From the NCBI RefSeq assembly GCF_002931555.1, contig NZ_PSTZ01000007.1, forward strand, positions 1,171,087-1,235,086: a stretch of 64,000 bases of DNA, in the 5' to 3' direction. Source of the DNA: Pseudoclavibacter sp. RFBB5 (GTDB lineage Bacteria > Actinomycetota > Actinomycetes > Actinomycetales > Microbacteriaceae). Both the position numbers and the translations under genes were made by a program. Positions 1 to 7,532 of the stretch are shown here, piece by piece (position 1 is the stretch's first letter; the number at the start of each line of letters is the position of its first letter). The notes beneath the pieces were generated by a model. That model worked only from the letters and a program-made list of their open reading frames with translations, ran no database searches and was not told the origin of the DNA.

Positions 1-111
1 CGGCGCGGACTGCACCGTCGGCCCGCAGACGTACAGCGAGACCTCGCCTGGCACGAGCGGCGTGAAGTCGCCGAGTGCTTGCGTCTGCGTGTCGTAGATG
101 CGCTGATTCAC
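1..111 (-). CDS. cysS: Cysteinyl-tRNA synthetase, N-terminal fragment (cut by window edge)
   Basis: Only the first 37 residues are in the window. They start with a GTG codon at 111-109 and read VNQRIYDTQTQALGDF, then LVPGEVSLYVCGPTVQSAP. The YVCGPTV segment is the N-terminal signature of class I cysteinyl-tRNA synthetase; its Cys is a zinc ligand in the family. The enzyme charges tRNA-Cys in the cytoplasm. It lies downstream of carD on the same strand with a strong hairpin between them. No clear Shine-Dalgarno sequence is visible, so the exact start is less certain than the identity. Confidence 0.85.
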   Translation of the reverse strand, partial: MNQRIYDTQTQALGDFTPLVPGEVSLYVCGPTVQSAP

Positions 112-126
112 TGCACCAGCATACGC

Positions 127-168
127 GTCGGGGCCGCACGGACGAGTGAACGTCCCTGCGGCCCCGAC
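127..168 (-). terminator. Long hairpin between carD and cysS
   Basis: The 12-base arms GTCGGGGCCGCA (127-138) and TGCGGCCCCGAC (157-168) are perfectly complementary. Inside them GGACG (140-144) pairs with CGTCC (151-155). The structure lies between the carD stop and the cysS start. There is no clear U-tract, so it may terminate or attenuate carD transcription. Confidence 0.6.
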
Positions 169-228
169 GATGAAGCGTGTGGCGTGTGCCGAACTACAGT
201 CCCGAGGGAGACCGCCGATGTCAGCCGA

Positions 229-711
229 CTAGGACGCGAGGACCTTGTCGAGCACGTCTCCGGCCTTCTCCTCGTCGGTCTTCTCCGCGAGAGCGAGTTC
301 CGAGACGAGGATCTGCCTGGCCTTCGCGAGCATCCGCTTCTCTCCAGCGGAGAGACCGCGGTCCTGGTCGCGGCGCCAGAGGTCGCGGACGACCTCGGAG
401 ACCTTGATGACGTCGCCAGAGGCGAGCTTCTCAAGGTTCGACTTGTACCTGCGGGACCAGTTCGTCGGTTCCTCGGTGATGGGGGCTCGCAGCACCTCGA
501 ACACACGGTCGAGACCGTCCTGTCCGATGACATCGCGCACTCCAACCAGGTCGACGTTGTCAGCAGGGACCTCGATGACGAGGTCTCCCTGTGCAACGTT
601 CAACTTGAGGAACGTCTTCTCTTCACCCTTGATGACTCGGATCTTCACCTCTGAGATGGTGGCCGCGCCGTGATGGGGATAGACGACTGTCTCCCCGACC
701 TCAAACTGCAT
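229..711 (-). CDS. carD: CarD family RNA polymerase-binding transcription regulator
   Basis: A 160-aa protein opening [19 protein letters not shown], the CarD/CdnL N-terminal Tudor-like RNA polymerase interaction domain. An alpha-helical C-terminal half follows, with a conserved Trp in [13 protein letters not shown] and the segment [22 protein letters not shown]. In actinobacteria CarD binds the RNAP beta subunit and stabilises open complexes, chiefly at rRNA promoters. Length is normal for the family. An AAGGGG Shine-Dalgarno element lies about 10 nt upstream of the ATG. It is followed by a hairpin and cysS. Confidence 0.95.
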   Translation of the reverse strand: MQFEVGETVVYPHHGAATISEVKIRVIKGEEKTFLKLNVAQGDLVIEVPADNVDLVGVRDVIGQDGLDRVFEVLRAPITEEPTNWSRRYKSNLEKLASGDVIKVSEVVRDLWRRDQDRGLSAGEKRMLAKARQILVSELALAEKTDEEKAGDVLDKVLAS

Positions 712-888
712 AAATACAAGCCCCTTTCGGCACCTAAGAGTACCATGTCAAAAGGGCCCATCCGAGGGTCGAAGTGGTAGAGTCCGCCGCCGCGTCGTCC
801 GGGAGCTGCAGCTAGATCAGATAGGCTTGCTGCATCCTGTGAATTCGTGCGGCGACAGTCGCACGGTCCGAACCTGGAGGCTCCAGAC

Positions 889-1488
889 GTGAAGATCCGC
901 GCCGTCGCGTCCGTCACCCTTGCCGCCGTAGTCGCGGTTGGGCTTGCCGGCTGCAACTACATCTCCCCCCAGCGCACGACGACCCAGTACTCGGCGAGTG
1001 ACGGCACGAACGCCAACGTCGGCGAGCTCGAGGTTCGCAACGCGATCCTCATCACCGACACGCTGACTGGCACCGACGTCACCGACCGTGCCAACCTCAT
1101 CTTCGCGGTCGTCAACCACACAGGCAGCGCCGGTTCGCTCGACATCACCTACACGGGACTGATCAACGGCGTCGAGCAGGACGTCGTCGTGACCGTCCCC
1201 GTCGACGCCGCCGCAGGCGTGACCCAGGTCGGCTTCGGCGAGGGCGCCAGCGTGCTCCTCGAAGGCATGGACTTCGCCCCGGGCTCGACCCACGAGGTGA
1301 CGTTCACCGCGACACTCGACGGCGAGCAGTCGGTGCAGGCCGTCAGTGTCCCCGTCCTCGACGGCACGCTTCCGGAGTACTCGACGCTCGTGCCTGGGCC
1401 CGCTCAGACCGAGCCGCCGGCCGCACCGCCGAGCATCGCCCCGACCCCGGCCCCCACCGAGGAGCCGGAAGAGGGCGGCACGGCCTAG
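889..1488 (+). CDS. Conserved actinobacterial lipoprotein of unknown function
   Basis: A 199-aa product from a GTG at 889 preceded by GGAGG at 876-880. An upstream in-frame ATG at 847 exists but has no ribosome-binding site and would spoil the signal peptide. VKIRAVASVTLAAVVAVGLAGC is a lipoprotein signal with lipobox LAGC. The mature part is a beta-rich secreted domain (ELEVRNAILITD near its start) ending in a Pro/Thr/Glu-rich tail. Similar lipoproteins beside carD in this family have, as I recall, sometimes carried a 'DNA modification methylase' label; no methyltransferase motif is visible here. It is transcribed convergently with regX3. Confidence 0.8.
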   Translation: MKIRAVASVTLAAVVAVGLAGCNYISPQRTTTQYSASDGTNANVGELEVRNAILITDTLTGTDVTDRANLIFAVVNHTGSAGSLDITYTGLINGVEQDVVVTVPVDAAAGVTQVGFGEGASVLLEGMDFAPGSTHEVTFTATLDGEQSVQAVSVPVLDGTLPEYSTLVPGPAQTEPPAAPPSIAPTPAPTEEPEEGGTA

Positions 1489-1510
1489 CCGCCACCCGCA
1501 GACCGCCGAG

Positions 1511-1538
1511 AAGGGCGCATCCACCCGGATGCGCCCTT
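1511..1538. terminator. Bidirectional terminator between lipoprotein gene and regX3
   Basis: Arms AAGGGCGCATCC (1511-1522) and GGATGCGCCCTT (1527-1538) are perfectly complementary around a 4-nt loop. CTT follows on the plus strand. It sits between two convergent genes. Confidence 0.8.
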
Positions 1539-1571
1539 CTTGCGTTCACCTGGGATGGGCCAGGAGCGAGC

Positions 1572-2264
1572 TCAGCCCTCGTAGCGGTAGCCCAGGCCAC
1601 GAACGGTGACGAGCCTGACCGGTGTCGACGGCTTGTCCTCGATGCGGCTGCGGATGCGCTTGATGTGCACGTCGAGCGTCTTCGTGTCGCCGTAGTAGTC
1701 GGGCCCCCAGACGCGGTCGATGAGCTGGCCGCGGGTGAGCACGCGTCCCGAGTTGCGCATGAGGTACTCGAGGAGCTCGTACTCCTTGAGCGGCATCGGC
1801 GTCACCTTGCCGGAGACCTCGAGCGTGTGACGGTCGAGGTCCATGCGCACCTCGCCGACCTCGATGATGCTGTCGTCCTCGCTTTCGTCCTCCTGCTCGT
1901 TGCGGCGGAGCACGGCTCGCACACGCGCCAGCAGCTCGCGCGTCGAGTACGGCTTCGTGACGTAGTCGTCGGCGCCGAGCTCGAGCCCCACGACGATGTC
2001 GACCTCGCTGTCCTTCGCCGTGAGCATGATGATCGGCACCTTCGAGGTGAGGCGGATCTGCTTGCACACCTCGGTGCCTGGAACGCCGGGGAGCATGAGG
2101 TCGAGGAGCACCAGGTCGGCGCCGTCGCGGTCGAACAGATCGAGCGCGTCAAGTCCGGTCTCGGCGACTGCGACGTCATACCCCTCCCGTCCGAGGAGGA
2201 AGGAGAGCGGCTCGTGCAGTGCTGATTCGTCTTCGACGAGGAGGATGCGGGTCACGGTGGTCAT
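1572..2264 (-). CDS. regX3: Phosphate-responsive OmpR/PhoB-type response regulator RegX3
   Basis: A 230-aa response regulator starting MTTVTRILLVEDE at the ATG 2264-2262. The receiver has the acidic pair ED at 11-12, phosphoacceptor D55 (LVLLDLMLPG), a Thr in LTAKD and K104 (YVTKPYSTRE). The C-terminal winged helix carries the recognition segment TKTLDVHIKRIRSRIE and the wing VRGLGYRYEG. It lies 97 nt downstream of the histidine kinase, with phoU divergent, which is the standard SenX3-RegX3-PhoU arrangement. It should control the PHO boxes described at the pst genes. Confidence 0.92.
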   Translation of the reverse strand: MTTVTRILLVEDESALHEPLSFLLGREGYDVAVAETGLDALDLFDRDGADLVLLDLMLPGVPGTEVCKQIRLTSKVPIIMLTAKDSEVDIVVGLELGADDYVTKPYSTRELLARVRAVLRRNEQEDESEDDSIIEVGEVRMDLDRHTLEVSGKVTPMPLKEYELLEYLMRNSGRVLTRGQLIDRVWGPDYYGDTKTLDVHIKRIRSRIEDKPSTPVRLVTVRGLGYRYEG

Positions 2265-2361
2265 TGTGCATATCTTTCGTGAACATTGAGTGACGTGGAC
2301 GCGGACCGGCGCGTCACGGCTCGCGTGATGCGCGCGGTGAGCGACGGGACCTTGGATCTGG

Positions 2362-3534
2362 TCAGGCGGAGCGCCGCTCGGTGAACCGCTGCAGGTCGAT
2401 CTCCTCGACGACGGAGTCCGCGGAGGGCAGACGCACGGTGAAGGTCGATCCTTTGCCAAGCTGCGACCAGACGCGAACGTCACCACCGTGGTTCTCCGCG
2501 ACGTGTCGCACGATGCTGAGGCCGAGGCCGGTTCCACCGGTCCGGCGAGAGCGCGCCTGATCGACGCGGAAGAACCGCTCGAAGATCCGCCCCTGGTCCT
2601 CCGGGGCGATACCGATGCCCTGGTCGGAGATCGCGACCTCGACCGTGTCGTCGACGAGCCGCGTGCCGATGCCGATGCGCGAGTTCGTCGACGAGTACTG
2701 GACGGCGTTGGAGACGAGGTTCGTGAAGCACATGAGCAGGTGGGTCCGCTCGCCGTACACGAACGCATCCACGTCGTCGCCGAGTACGATCTCGACCCCG
2801 GCGACGTCGGCCGGGACGCGTGACTGGTCGACGGCGAGCGAGAGGATCTCGTGGATGGAGATCAGCTCCGGATGCGCGAGGGAGTCGCTCGACTGCAGCC
2901 TCGACAGCTCGATGAGCTCGTTGGTGATCGATGCGAGGCGCAGGCTCTCCTTGCTGAGGCGCCCCGTGAAGTACTTGACCTGCTCTTCGTCGCCCGCGGA
3001 CTCCGCGATCGCCTCGGCGAGGAGTGTGACCGCCCCGATCGGCGTCTTGAGCTCGTGGCTGACGTTGGCGACGAAGTCCCGCCGCACGCTCTCGACGCGC
3101 AGCGCCTCGGTTCGATCCTCGGCCAGCACCAGGAAGAACCTCGTGGAGAGGGGCGCGGCTCGCACGCGGACGTGGATCTCCGAGCGGCCGAACGGGCCGC
3201 GCGCGATCTCGAGGTCCCGTGTGACGGCCTCGCCCTGCCTTCTGGCCTCGTCGACGACGGCACCGACTCGCTCGTCGAGGCGCCCGCCGGGGCGGACGAG
3301 CCCTTTCGAGGTGGCTCCAGGGGACGACTGGTAGACGTTCCTCGAAGGGTCAGTGACGATCACGATGGAGTCGAGGGCGCCGAGCAGATGCTCGATGCCC
3401 TCTGGGAGGCGGGGTGAGAAGGCAGCTCGCGCCTTTGCCTGCCGTACTGAGGCGACGTGGAGCAGCCAGACGAAACCTGCGCCCAAGAGGAAGCCGAGTA
3501 CGATCGCAAGGACCACTGCGACGGACGAGTCCAT
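2362..3534 (-). CDS. senX3: Sensor histidine kinase SenX3
   Basis: A 390-aa kinase with one N-terminal membrane segment (about residues 6-27), a PAS-like cytoplasmic region (about 45-145), and a HisKA domain with phospho-acceptor H160 (FVANVSHELKTPIGAV). The HATPase has an N box (NLVSNAVQYSS), a G1 box (DQGIGIAPEDQ) and a G2 box (GGTGLGLSIV). It lacks an extracellular sensor, as SenX3 does; the family senses phosphate through PstSCAB/PhoU. Gene order with regX3 and divergent phoU supports the name. Confidence 0.92.
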   Translation of the reverse strand: MDSSVAVVLAIVLGFLLGAGFVWLLHVASVRQAKARAAFSPRLPEGIEHLLGALDSIVIVTDPSRNVYQSSPGATSKGLVRPGGRLDERVGAVVDEARRQGEAVTRDLEIARGPFGRSEIHVRVRAAPLSTRFFLVLAEDRTEALRVESVRRDFVANVSHELKTPIGAVTLLAEAIAESAGDEEQVKYFTGRLSKESLRLASITNELIELSRLQSSDSLAHPELISIHEILSLAVDQSRVPADVAGVEIVLGDDVDAFVYGERTHLLMCFTNLVSNAVQYSSTNSRIGIGTRLVDDTVEVAISDQGIGIAPEDQGRIFERFFRVDQARSRRTGGTGLGLSIVRHVAENHGGDVRVWSQLGKGSTFTVRLPSADSVVEEIDLQRFTERRSA

Positions 3535-3560
3535 GTGCCCAGCATATGGGCCATCGGATG

Positions 3561-3593
3561 TGTCACCCGTCGTACACGAGTCCGTTACCTTGG
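3561..3593. promoter_or_regulatory. Possible degenerate PHO box between senX3 and phoU
   Basis: Three adjacent 11-nt units, TGTCACCCGTC, GTACACGAGTC and CGTTACCTTGG, loosely follow the GTTCACC direct-repeat pattern bound by PhoP/RegX3-type regulators in actinobacteria. The repeats are weaker than those before the pstS genes. The position would suit autoregulation of senX3-regX3 and control of phoU. Confidence 0.4.
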
Positions 3594-3705
3594 CTCCGTA
3601 GACTCGCCCGCGAAGGCAGCGTCACTCCCAAGGCACCGGACGACCGGTCTTCCCAGAACTACGGGCAGCGGCACATCGCTCGTTGCCACGAAACAGAGGA
3701 TAAAC

Positions 3706-4407
3706 ATGCGCGAAGTTTTCCAGCAGGAACTCGCTGAGGTCAGCAACGGCCTCGTGGAGATCGCCCGCCACGTCGAGTCCGCCATGCAGCGCGCCGCCGT
3801 TGCGTTCACCACATCCGACGTAGCCCTCGCCGAGCAGGTCATCTCCGACGATGCCCGCATCGACGAGCTCGCGATCGCCCTCGATGAGCACACCATCGAG
3901 ATCATCGCCCGCCAGTCCCCCGTGGCACGCGACCTCCGACTCGTCGTGAGCGCGCTGCGCATCAGCTCGTCCCTCGAGCGCATGGGAGACCTCGCGGCGC
4001 ACATCGCGGCGCTCGCCCGCTACCGCTTCCCGGGCGGCGTCGGCCCGAACACGCTCCGTCCGGTGTTCGCCGAGATGAGCCGACTCGACGTCGCGGTTGC
4101 GCGTCAGCTCGTCGCCCTGCTCGACGCGGGCAACGACGAGGAGACGAACCGCATCGCCGACGAGATCAAGGCGAGCGATACACAGATCGACGACCTGCAC
4201 CGCAGCACGTTCGACGCGCTCCTGTCCGACGACATCCAGGCGCAGAGCGTCGAGGTCGTCGACGCGACGCTCGCGAGCCGCTACTTCGAGCGCTTCGCCG
4301 ACCACGCGGTCTCGATCGCGCAGAAGGTGCAGTACCTGACGAGCGGCGAGTGGATGCAGGAGAAGGAGCCGTCCACGCCCGTCGCACCGGTCACCCCGGG
4401 CGCGTAG
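3706..4407 (+). CDS. phoU: Phosphate transport system regulatory protein PhoU
   Basis: A 233-aa protein of two three-helix repeats. The acidic metal-binding patterns appear as SSLERMGDLAAHIA in the first repeat and YFERFADHAVSIA in the second, both standard PhoU motifs. The start MREVFQQEL at the ATG 3706 has AGAGGA five nt upstream; longer upstream frames lack a ribosome-binding site. PhoU links the Pst transporter to the sensor kinase and represses the Pho regulon under high phosphate. It is divergent from senX3, about 170 nt away. The C-terminal 15 residues are a Pro-rich tail. Confidence 0.95.
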   Translation: MREVFQQELAEVSNGLVEIARHVESAMQRAAVAFTTSDVALAEQVISDDARIDELAIALDEHTIEIIARQSPVARDLRLVVSALRISSSLERMGDLAAHIAALARYRFPGGVGPNTLRPVFAEMSRLDVAVARQLVALLDAGNDEETNRIADEIKASDTQIDDLHRSTFDALLSDDIQAQSVEVVDATLASRYFERFADHAVSIAQKVQYLTSGEWMQEKEPSTPVAPVTPGA

Positions 4408-4426
4408 CACCACGCACCTCACCACC

Positions 4427-4483
4427 GACTGCACCCCTGCCGCCGCTGTTCCTCCGGGAACGCCGGCGACCAGGGGTGCAGTC
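4427..4483 (+). terminator. Hairpin downstream of phoU
   Basis: Arms GACTGCACCCCTG (4427-4439) and CAGGGGTGCAGTC (4471-4483) are perfectly complementary. The 31-nt loop can itself fold. It likely ends the phoU transcript. Confidence 0.6.
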
Positions 4484-4521
4484 GTCTGTTCTCGGGCCGC
4501 ATGTCGCCGCCCGCGGGTTGC

Positions 4522-4545
4522 TTAATACAGCGGGCACTGTATTAA
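4522..4545 (+). promoter_or_regulatory. Palindromic operator upstream of cmtR-like gene
   Basis: Perfect 9-nt arms TTAATACAG (4522-4530) and CTGTATTAA (4537-4545) flank CGGGCA, ending 7 nt before the start codon. The AT-rich palindrome stands out from the GC-rich surroundings and resembles ArsR/SmtB operators. It is probably the autoregulatory site of the metal sensor. Confidence 0.75.
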
Positions 4546-4552
4546 TGGGTGC

Positions 4553-4909
4553 ATGACAACCGCGACCACCTCACGCCTCGAGGTCATGAACCGCCTCGGG
4601 CGCGCCATGGCCGATCCCTCGCGGTCCCGCATCCTCATGCGCCTGCTGGACGGCCCCGACTACCCCGCCCGTCTCGCCGCGGACCTGGAGCTGACGCGGC
4701 AGAACGTATCGAACCACCTGACCTGCCTTCGTGACTGCGGCATCGTCGTGGGAAAGCCGGAAGGCAGGCAGACGCGATACGAGATCGCCGACCCGCACCT
4801 GACCCAGTCGCTCACGACGCTCGTCGGCGTCGTCCTCGCCGTCGACGAGGCCGCCCCGTGCCAGGACGCGTCCTGCCCGGTGCCAGGCTGCTGCGAGCCT
4901 GTCTCGTGA
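4553..4909 (+). CDS. cmtR: ArsR/SmtB family metal sensor, CmtR-like
   Basis: A 118-aa winged-helix repressor. The recognition helix is LTRQNVSNHLTCLRDCG with C58 and C62; C103 lies in the C-terminal helix region. This matches the spacing of the Cd(II)/Pb(II) ligands C57, C61 and C102 of Mycobacterium tuberculosis CmtR. The tail adds C108, C113 and C114. The regulator should leave its operator when Cd or Pb binds. It overlaps the downstream efflux gene by 4 nt (GTGA), so the two are translationally coupled. Confidence 0.85.
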   Translation: MTTATTSRLEVMNRLGRAMADPSRSRILMRLLDGPDYPARLAADLELTRQNVSNHLTCLRDCGIVVGKPEGRQTRYEIADPHLTQSLTTLVGVVLAVDEAAPCQDASCPVPGCCEPVS

Positions 4910-5649
4910 CCGAGCGACCCACCTCGACGCCGAGGATCGCAGCAGACACCAGTCCCGGCGGCGTCGGTGCCGCACGCGGGAACCGGGAGGCGCGCCGCGC
5001 GCTGCTGCAGCGCCGCATCCGCCTGGTCGTGACGTTCACGATCGCCTACAACGTGATCGAGGCGGCCGTCGCGCTGAGTGCGGGCGCAGCCTCATCCTCG
5101 GCGGCCCTCATCGGGTTCGGCCTCGACTCGATCATCGAGGTGCTCTCAGCCGCAGCGGTCGCCTGGCAGTTCACGCGAAAGGATCCGGAGCGCTGGGAGA
5201 AGCCGACGCTGCGCGTCATCGCGATCGCCTTCTTCGCGCTCGCCGCCTACGTCACGATCAGTTCGGTGCTCGCGCTCACATCGGGCTCCGACGTCGAGCA
5301 CAGCACCGTCGGCATCGTGCTCGCCGCCGTGAGCGTCGTCCTGATGCCGTTCCTGTCGCTCATCGAGCGACGCACCGGGCGCGAGCTGGGCTCGGCGACG
5401 GCCGTGGCCGACTCGAAGCAGACCCTGATCTGCACGTACCTGTCCGCCGCCGTCCTCCTCGGCCTCGTGCTGAACTCGCTCTTCGGCCTGGCGTGGGCCG
5501 ACGCGGTGGCCGGGCTCGTCATCGCCGCCTTCGCGGTGCGCGAGGGCATCGAGGCCTGGAAGGGCGATGCCTGCGCGACGTCGGTCGGGATGCTCCTGGA
5601 AGATGACCATGACCATGACCATGACCACGACCACGACCACGACCACTGA
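4906..5649 (+). CDS. Cation efflux (CDF-like) transporter with Asp-His repeat tail
   Basis: A 247-aa membrane protein starting with GTG at 4906, overlapping the cmtR stop. Six hydrophobic segments are visible. A charged metal-site pattern occurs in the membrane part (IGFGLDSIIEV and AVADSKQT), as in cation diffusion facilitators. It lacks the usual cytoplasmic C-terminal domain and instead ends in six consecutive Asp-His pairs that may collect metal. With the CmtR-like regulator it forms a Cd/Pb/Zn efflux module. The substrate is inferred from the regulator only. Confidence 0.82.
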   Translation: MTERPTSTPRIAADTSPGGVGAARGNREARRALLQRRIRLVVTFTIAYNVIEAAVALSAGAASSSAALIGFGLDSIIEVLSAAAVAWQFTRKDPERWEKPTLRVIAIAFFALAAYVTISSVLALTSGSDVEHSTVGIVLAAVSVVLMPFLSLIERRTGRELGSATAVADSKQTLICTYLSAAVLLGLVLNSLFGLAWADAVAGLVIAAFAVREGIEAWKGDACATSVGMLLEDDHDHDHDHDHDHDH

Positions 5650-5672
5650 CGATCTTCCTCGTCACTGGTGAT

Positions 5673-5720
5673 CGCGAACGAGGAGCTCCCCGTCCGATGA
5701 CGGGGAGCTCCTCGTTCGCG
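5673..5720. terminator. 22-bp stem terminator between efflux gene and gpmA
   Basis: Arms at 5673-5694 and 5699-5720 form a perfect 22-bp stem with core GAGGAGCTCCCCGTC and a CGAT loop. It lies between convergent genes and probably terminates both. Confidence 0.88.
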
Positions 5721-5752
5721 TGGCCCGGCGGGGGCCTGGGGGTCGCTCGGCG

Positions 5753-6502
5753 CTACTTGCCCTGCGAGGCGACGGCGGCGGCTCCCGCTGCTGCTGCCTC
5801 CGGGTCCAGGTACTCGCCCTTGCCGAGCACTTCGTGCGTCTCGGGGTCGAATCGGTACACGAGGGGCATGCCGGTCGGGATGTTGACGGCGGCGATGTCG
5901 TCGTCGCTGATGCCTTCGAGGTGCTTCACGAGCGCGCGGAGGCTGTTGCCGTGCGCGGCGACCATGACGGTGCCACGCTGCACGAGCGTCGGCAGGACTT
6001 CATCTTCCCAGTAGGGCAGGAACCGCACGAGGACGTCCTTGAGGCATTCGGTGCGGGGCAGCTCGTCGCCGAGGTCGGCGTAGCGCTCGTCGTGGGCCTG
6101 CGAGAACTCGCTGCTGTCGTCGAGCGCGGGCGGCGGCGTGTCGTACGAGCGGCGCCACTCCATGAACTGCTCTTCGCCGTACTGGTCGCGGACCTGAGCC
6201 TTGTCCTTGCCCTGCAGGTCGCCGTAGTGGCGCTCGTTGAGGCGCCAGGTGCGCTTGACGTCGATCCAGCCGCGGCCCGCTTCCTTGAGCGCGAGGTTGG
6301 CGGTGTCGATGGCGCGCGTGAGCAGCGATGTGTAGAGCACGTTCGGCTTGAGGCCGGACTCGCGGATGAGGCGGCCCGCACGGGCGCCCTCCTCCCGGCC
6401 CTGTTCGGTGAGCTCAACGTCCACCCAGCCGGTAAAGAGGTTCTTCTCGTTCCACTCGCTCTGTCCGTGACGGACCAGGATGAGGGTCAGCGCTTCAGTC
6501 AT
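5753..6502 (-). CDS. gpmA: 2,3-bisphosphoglycerate-dependent phosphoglycerate mutase
   Basis: A 249-aa cytoplasmic enzyme converting 3- to 2-phosphoglycerate in glycolysis. The phosphohistidine motif [20 protein letters not shown] is near the N-terminus. The ERHYGDLQG segment holds the catalytic Glu region, and [16 protein letters not shown] carries the second histidine. Length is typical. It is convergent with the metal-efflux gene and divergent from the methyltransferase gene upstream. Confidence 0.95.
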   Translation of the reverse strand: MTEALTLILVRHGQSEWNEKNLFTGWVDVELTEQGREEGARAGRLIRESGLKPNVLYTSLLTRAIDTANLALKEAGRGWIDVKRTWRLNERHYGDLQGKDKAQVRDQYGEEQFMEWRRSYDTPPPALDDSSEFSQAHDERYADLGDELPRTECLKDVLVRFLPYWEDEVLPTLVQRGTVMVAAHGNSLRALVKHLEGISDDDIAAVNIPTGMPLVYRFDPETHEVLGKGEYLDPEAAAAGAAAVASQGK

Positions 6503-6593
6503 GCGTCCAAGCGTACCGAGTGGGGGCTGGCCCGTGTGCGACGCGGAGTCGTCGCGCGCTGAAATAGTCTCGGTGGCTCAATAGTCTTGTCGT

Positions 6594-7412
6594 ATGCCAT
6601 TGGGTCGACTCACGCGCGGGACGACGGGAACGAACCGTCTGCGTCGCGTCGACCGCTGGATCGCGCAGCATCCGGCGCTCACGTCCGCCGAACGCCCACT
6701 CGTGGTCGACCTCGGCTACGGGGCGAGCGGAGCGACAGCCTTCGAGCTGGCGGAGCGCCTCGGCCGCGCGGTCCCCGACGTGCGCGTGCACGGACTGGAG
6801 ATCGACCCAGGGCGCGTGGCGCTCGCCGGACAGCAGCTCGCCGAGCGGCCCGAGCTGGCCGGCCGGGTCTCGTTCGCCGTCGGCGGGTTCGAGGTGCCGA
6901 CGCCGACGTCCGAGCCGCCCGCCGTGATCCGCGCCATGAACGTGCTGCGCCAGTACGACGAGGCGGAGGTCGCAGATGCCTGGTCGCGCATGACGGCGCG
7001 ACTCGCGCCGCGCGGACTGCTGGTCGAGGGAACGTGCAACGAGGTCGGCCGCGTGTCGTCCTGGGTCGGCATCGACGCCGGCGGACCCCGCACGTTCACG
7101 GTCTCGCTGCACACGGCGAGCCTCGACTCACCGCTGATCGTCGCCGAGCGCCTGCCGAAGGCCCTCATCCACCGCAACGTCCCCGGCGAGGGGGTGCACG
7201 ACTACCTGAAGGCGCTCGACGACGCCTGGCAGCGCGAGGCCCCGCGGCAGACGTTCGGCGCCAGGCAGCGCTTCCTCGCCGTGTGCGAGCGGATGCGCGC
7301 GGCCGGTTGGCCGCTCGTCGACACGCAGAAGCGCTGGCGGCTCGGCGAGGTCACGGTCGCCTGGGACGCGGTCGCGCCCTCCTCCGGCGCGCTCGCACCC
7401 GCGCGCTCCTGA
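6594..7412 (+). CDS. Class I SAM-dependent methyltransferase-like protein
   Basis: A 272-aa protein. The segment LVVDLGYGASGATAFELAERL is the motif I glycine-rich SAM loop, followed by VHGLEIDPGRVALA with an acidic residue for the ribose hydroxyls. RAMNVLRQYDEAEV takes the motif IV position. The C-terminal half (LDSPLIVAERLPKALIHRNV) is not a recognisable substrate domain. It lies divergent from gpmA. Similar genes occur near phoU/gpmA in related actinobacteria, but I cannot name the substrate. Confidence 0.75.
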   Translation: MPLGRLTRGTTGTNRLRRVDRWIAQHPALTSAERPLVVDLGYGASGATAFELAERLGRAVPDVRVHGLEIDPGRVALAGQQLAERPELAGRVSFAVGGFEVPTPTSEPPAVIRAMNVLRQYDEAEVADAWSRMTARLAPRGLLVEGTCNEVGRVSSWVGIDAGGPRTFTVSLHTASLDSPLIVAERLPKALIHRNVPGEGVHDYLKALDDAWQREAPRQTFGARQRFLAVCERMRAAGWPLVDTQKRWRLGEVTVAWDAVAPSSGALAPARS

Positions 7413-7452
7413 GCAGTACCCCGAAGCCCCGGTGATGCGCCCCGCACTCATC

Positions 7453-7523
7453 CGCCGATCGCTGCCAGCCGAAGGGCCCTTCCGAACCGGCCAGAACGGC
7501 CACTTCACTGGCAGCGATCGGCG
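7453..7523. repeat. Long-loop inverted repeat between convergent genes
   Basis: Sixteen-base arms, CGCCGATCGCTGCCAG (7453-7468) and its complement (7508-7523), flank a 39-nt spacer. The spacer contains smaller hairpins (AAGGGCCCTT; GGCCagaacGGCC). It may act as a bidirectional terminator, though the spacer is unusually long. Confidence 0.6.
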
Positions 7524-7532
7524 AGAGGAGGG

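Noticed and set aside
2265..2768. N-terminal extension of the regX3 frame
   Set aside because: It runs through the senX3 gene in another frame; the response regulator clearly starts at MTTVTRILLVEDE.
5610..5646. GACCAY tandem repeat at the end of the efflux gene
   Set aside because: It is part of the coding sequence for the Asp-His tail, not an independent satellite.
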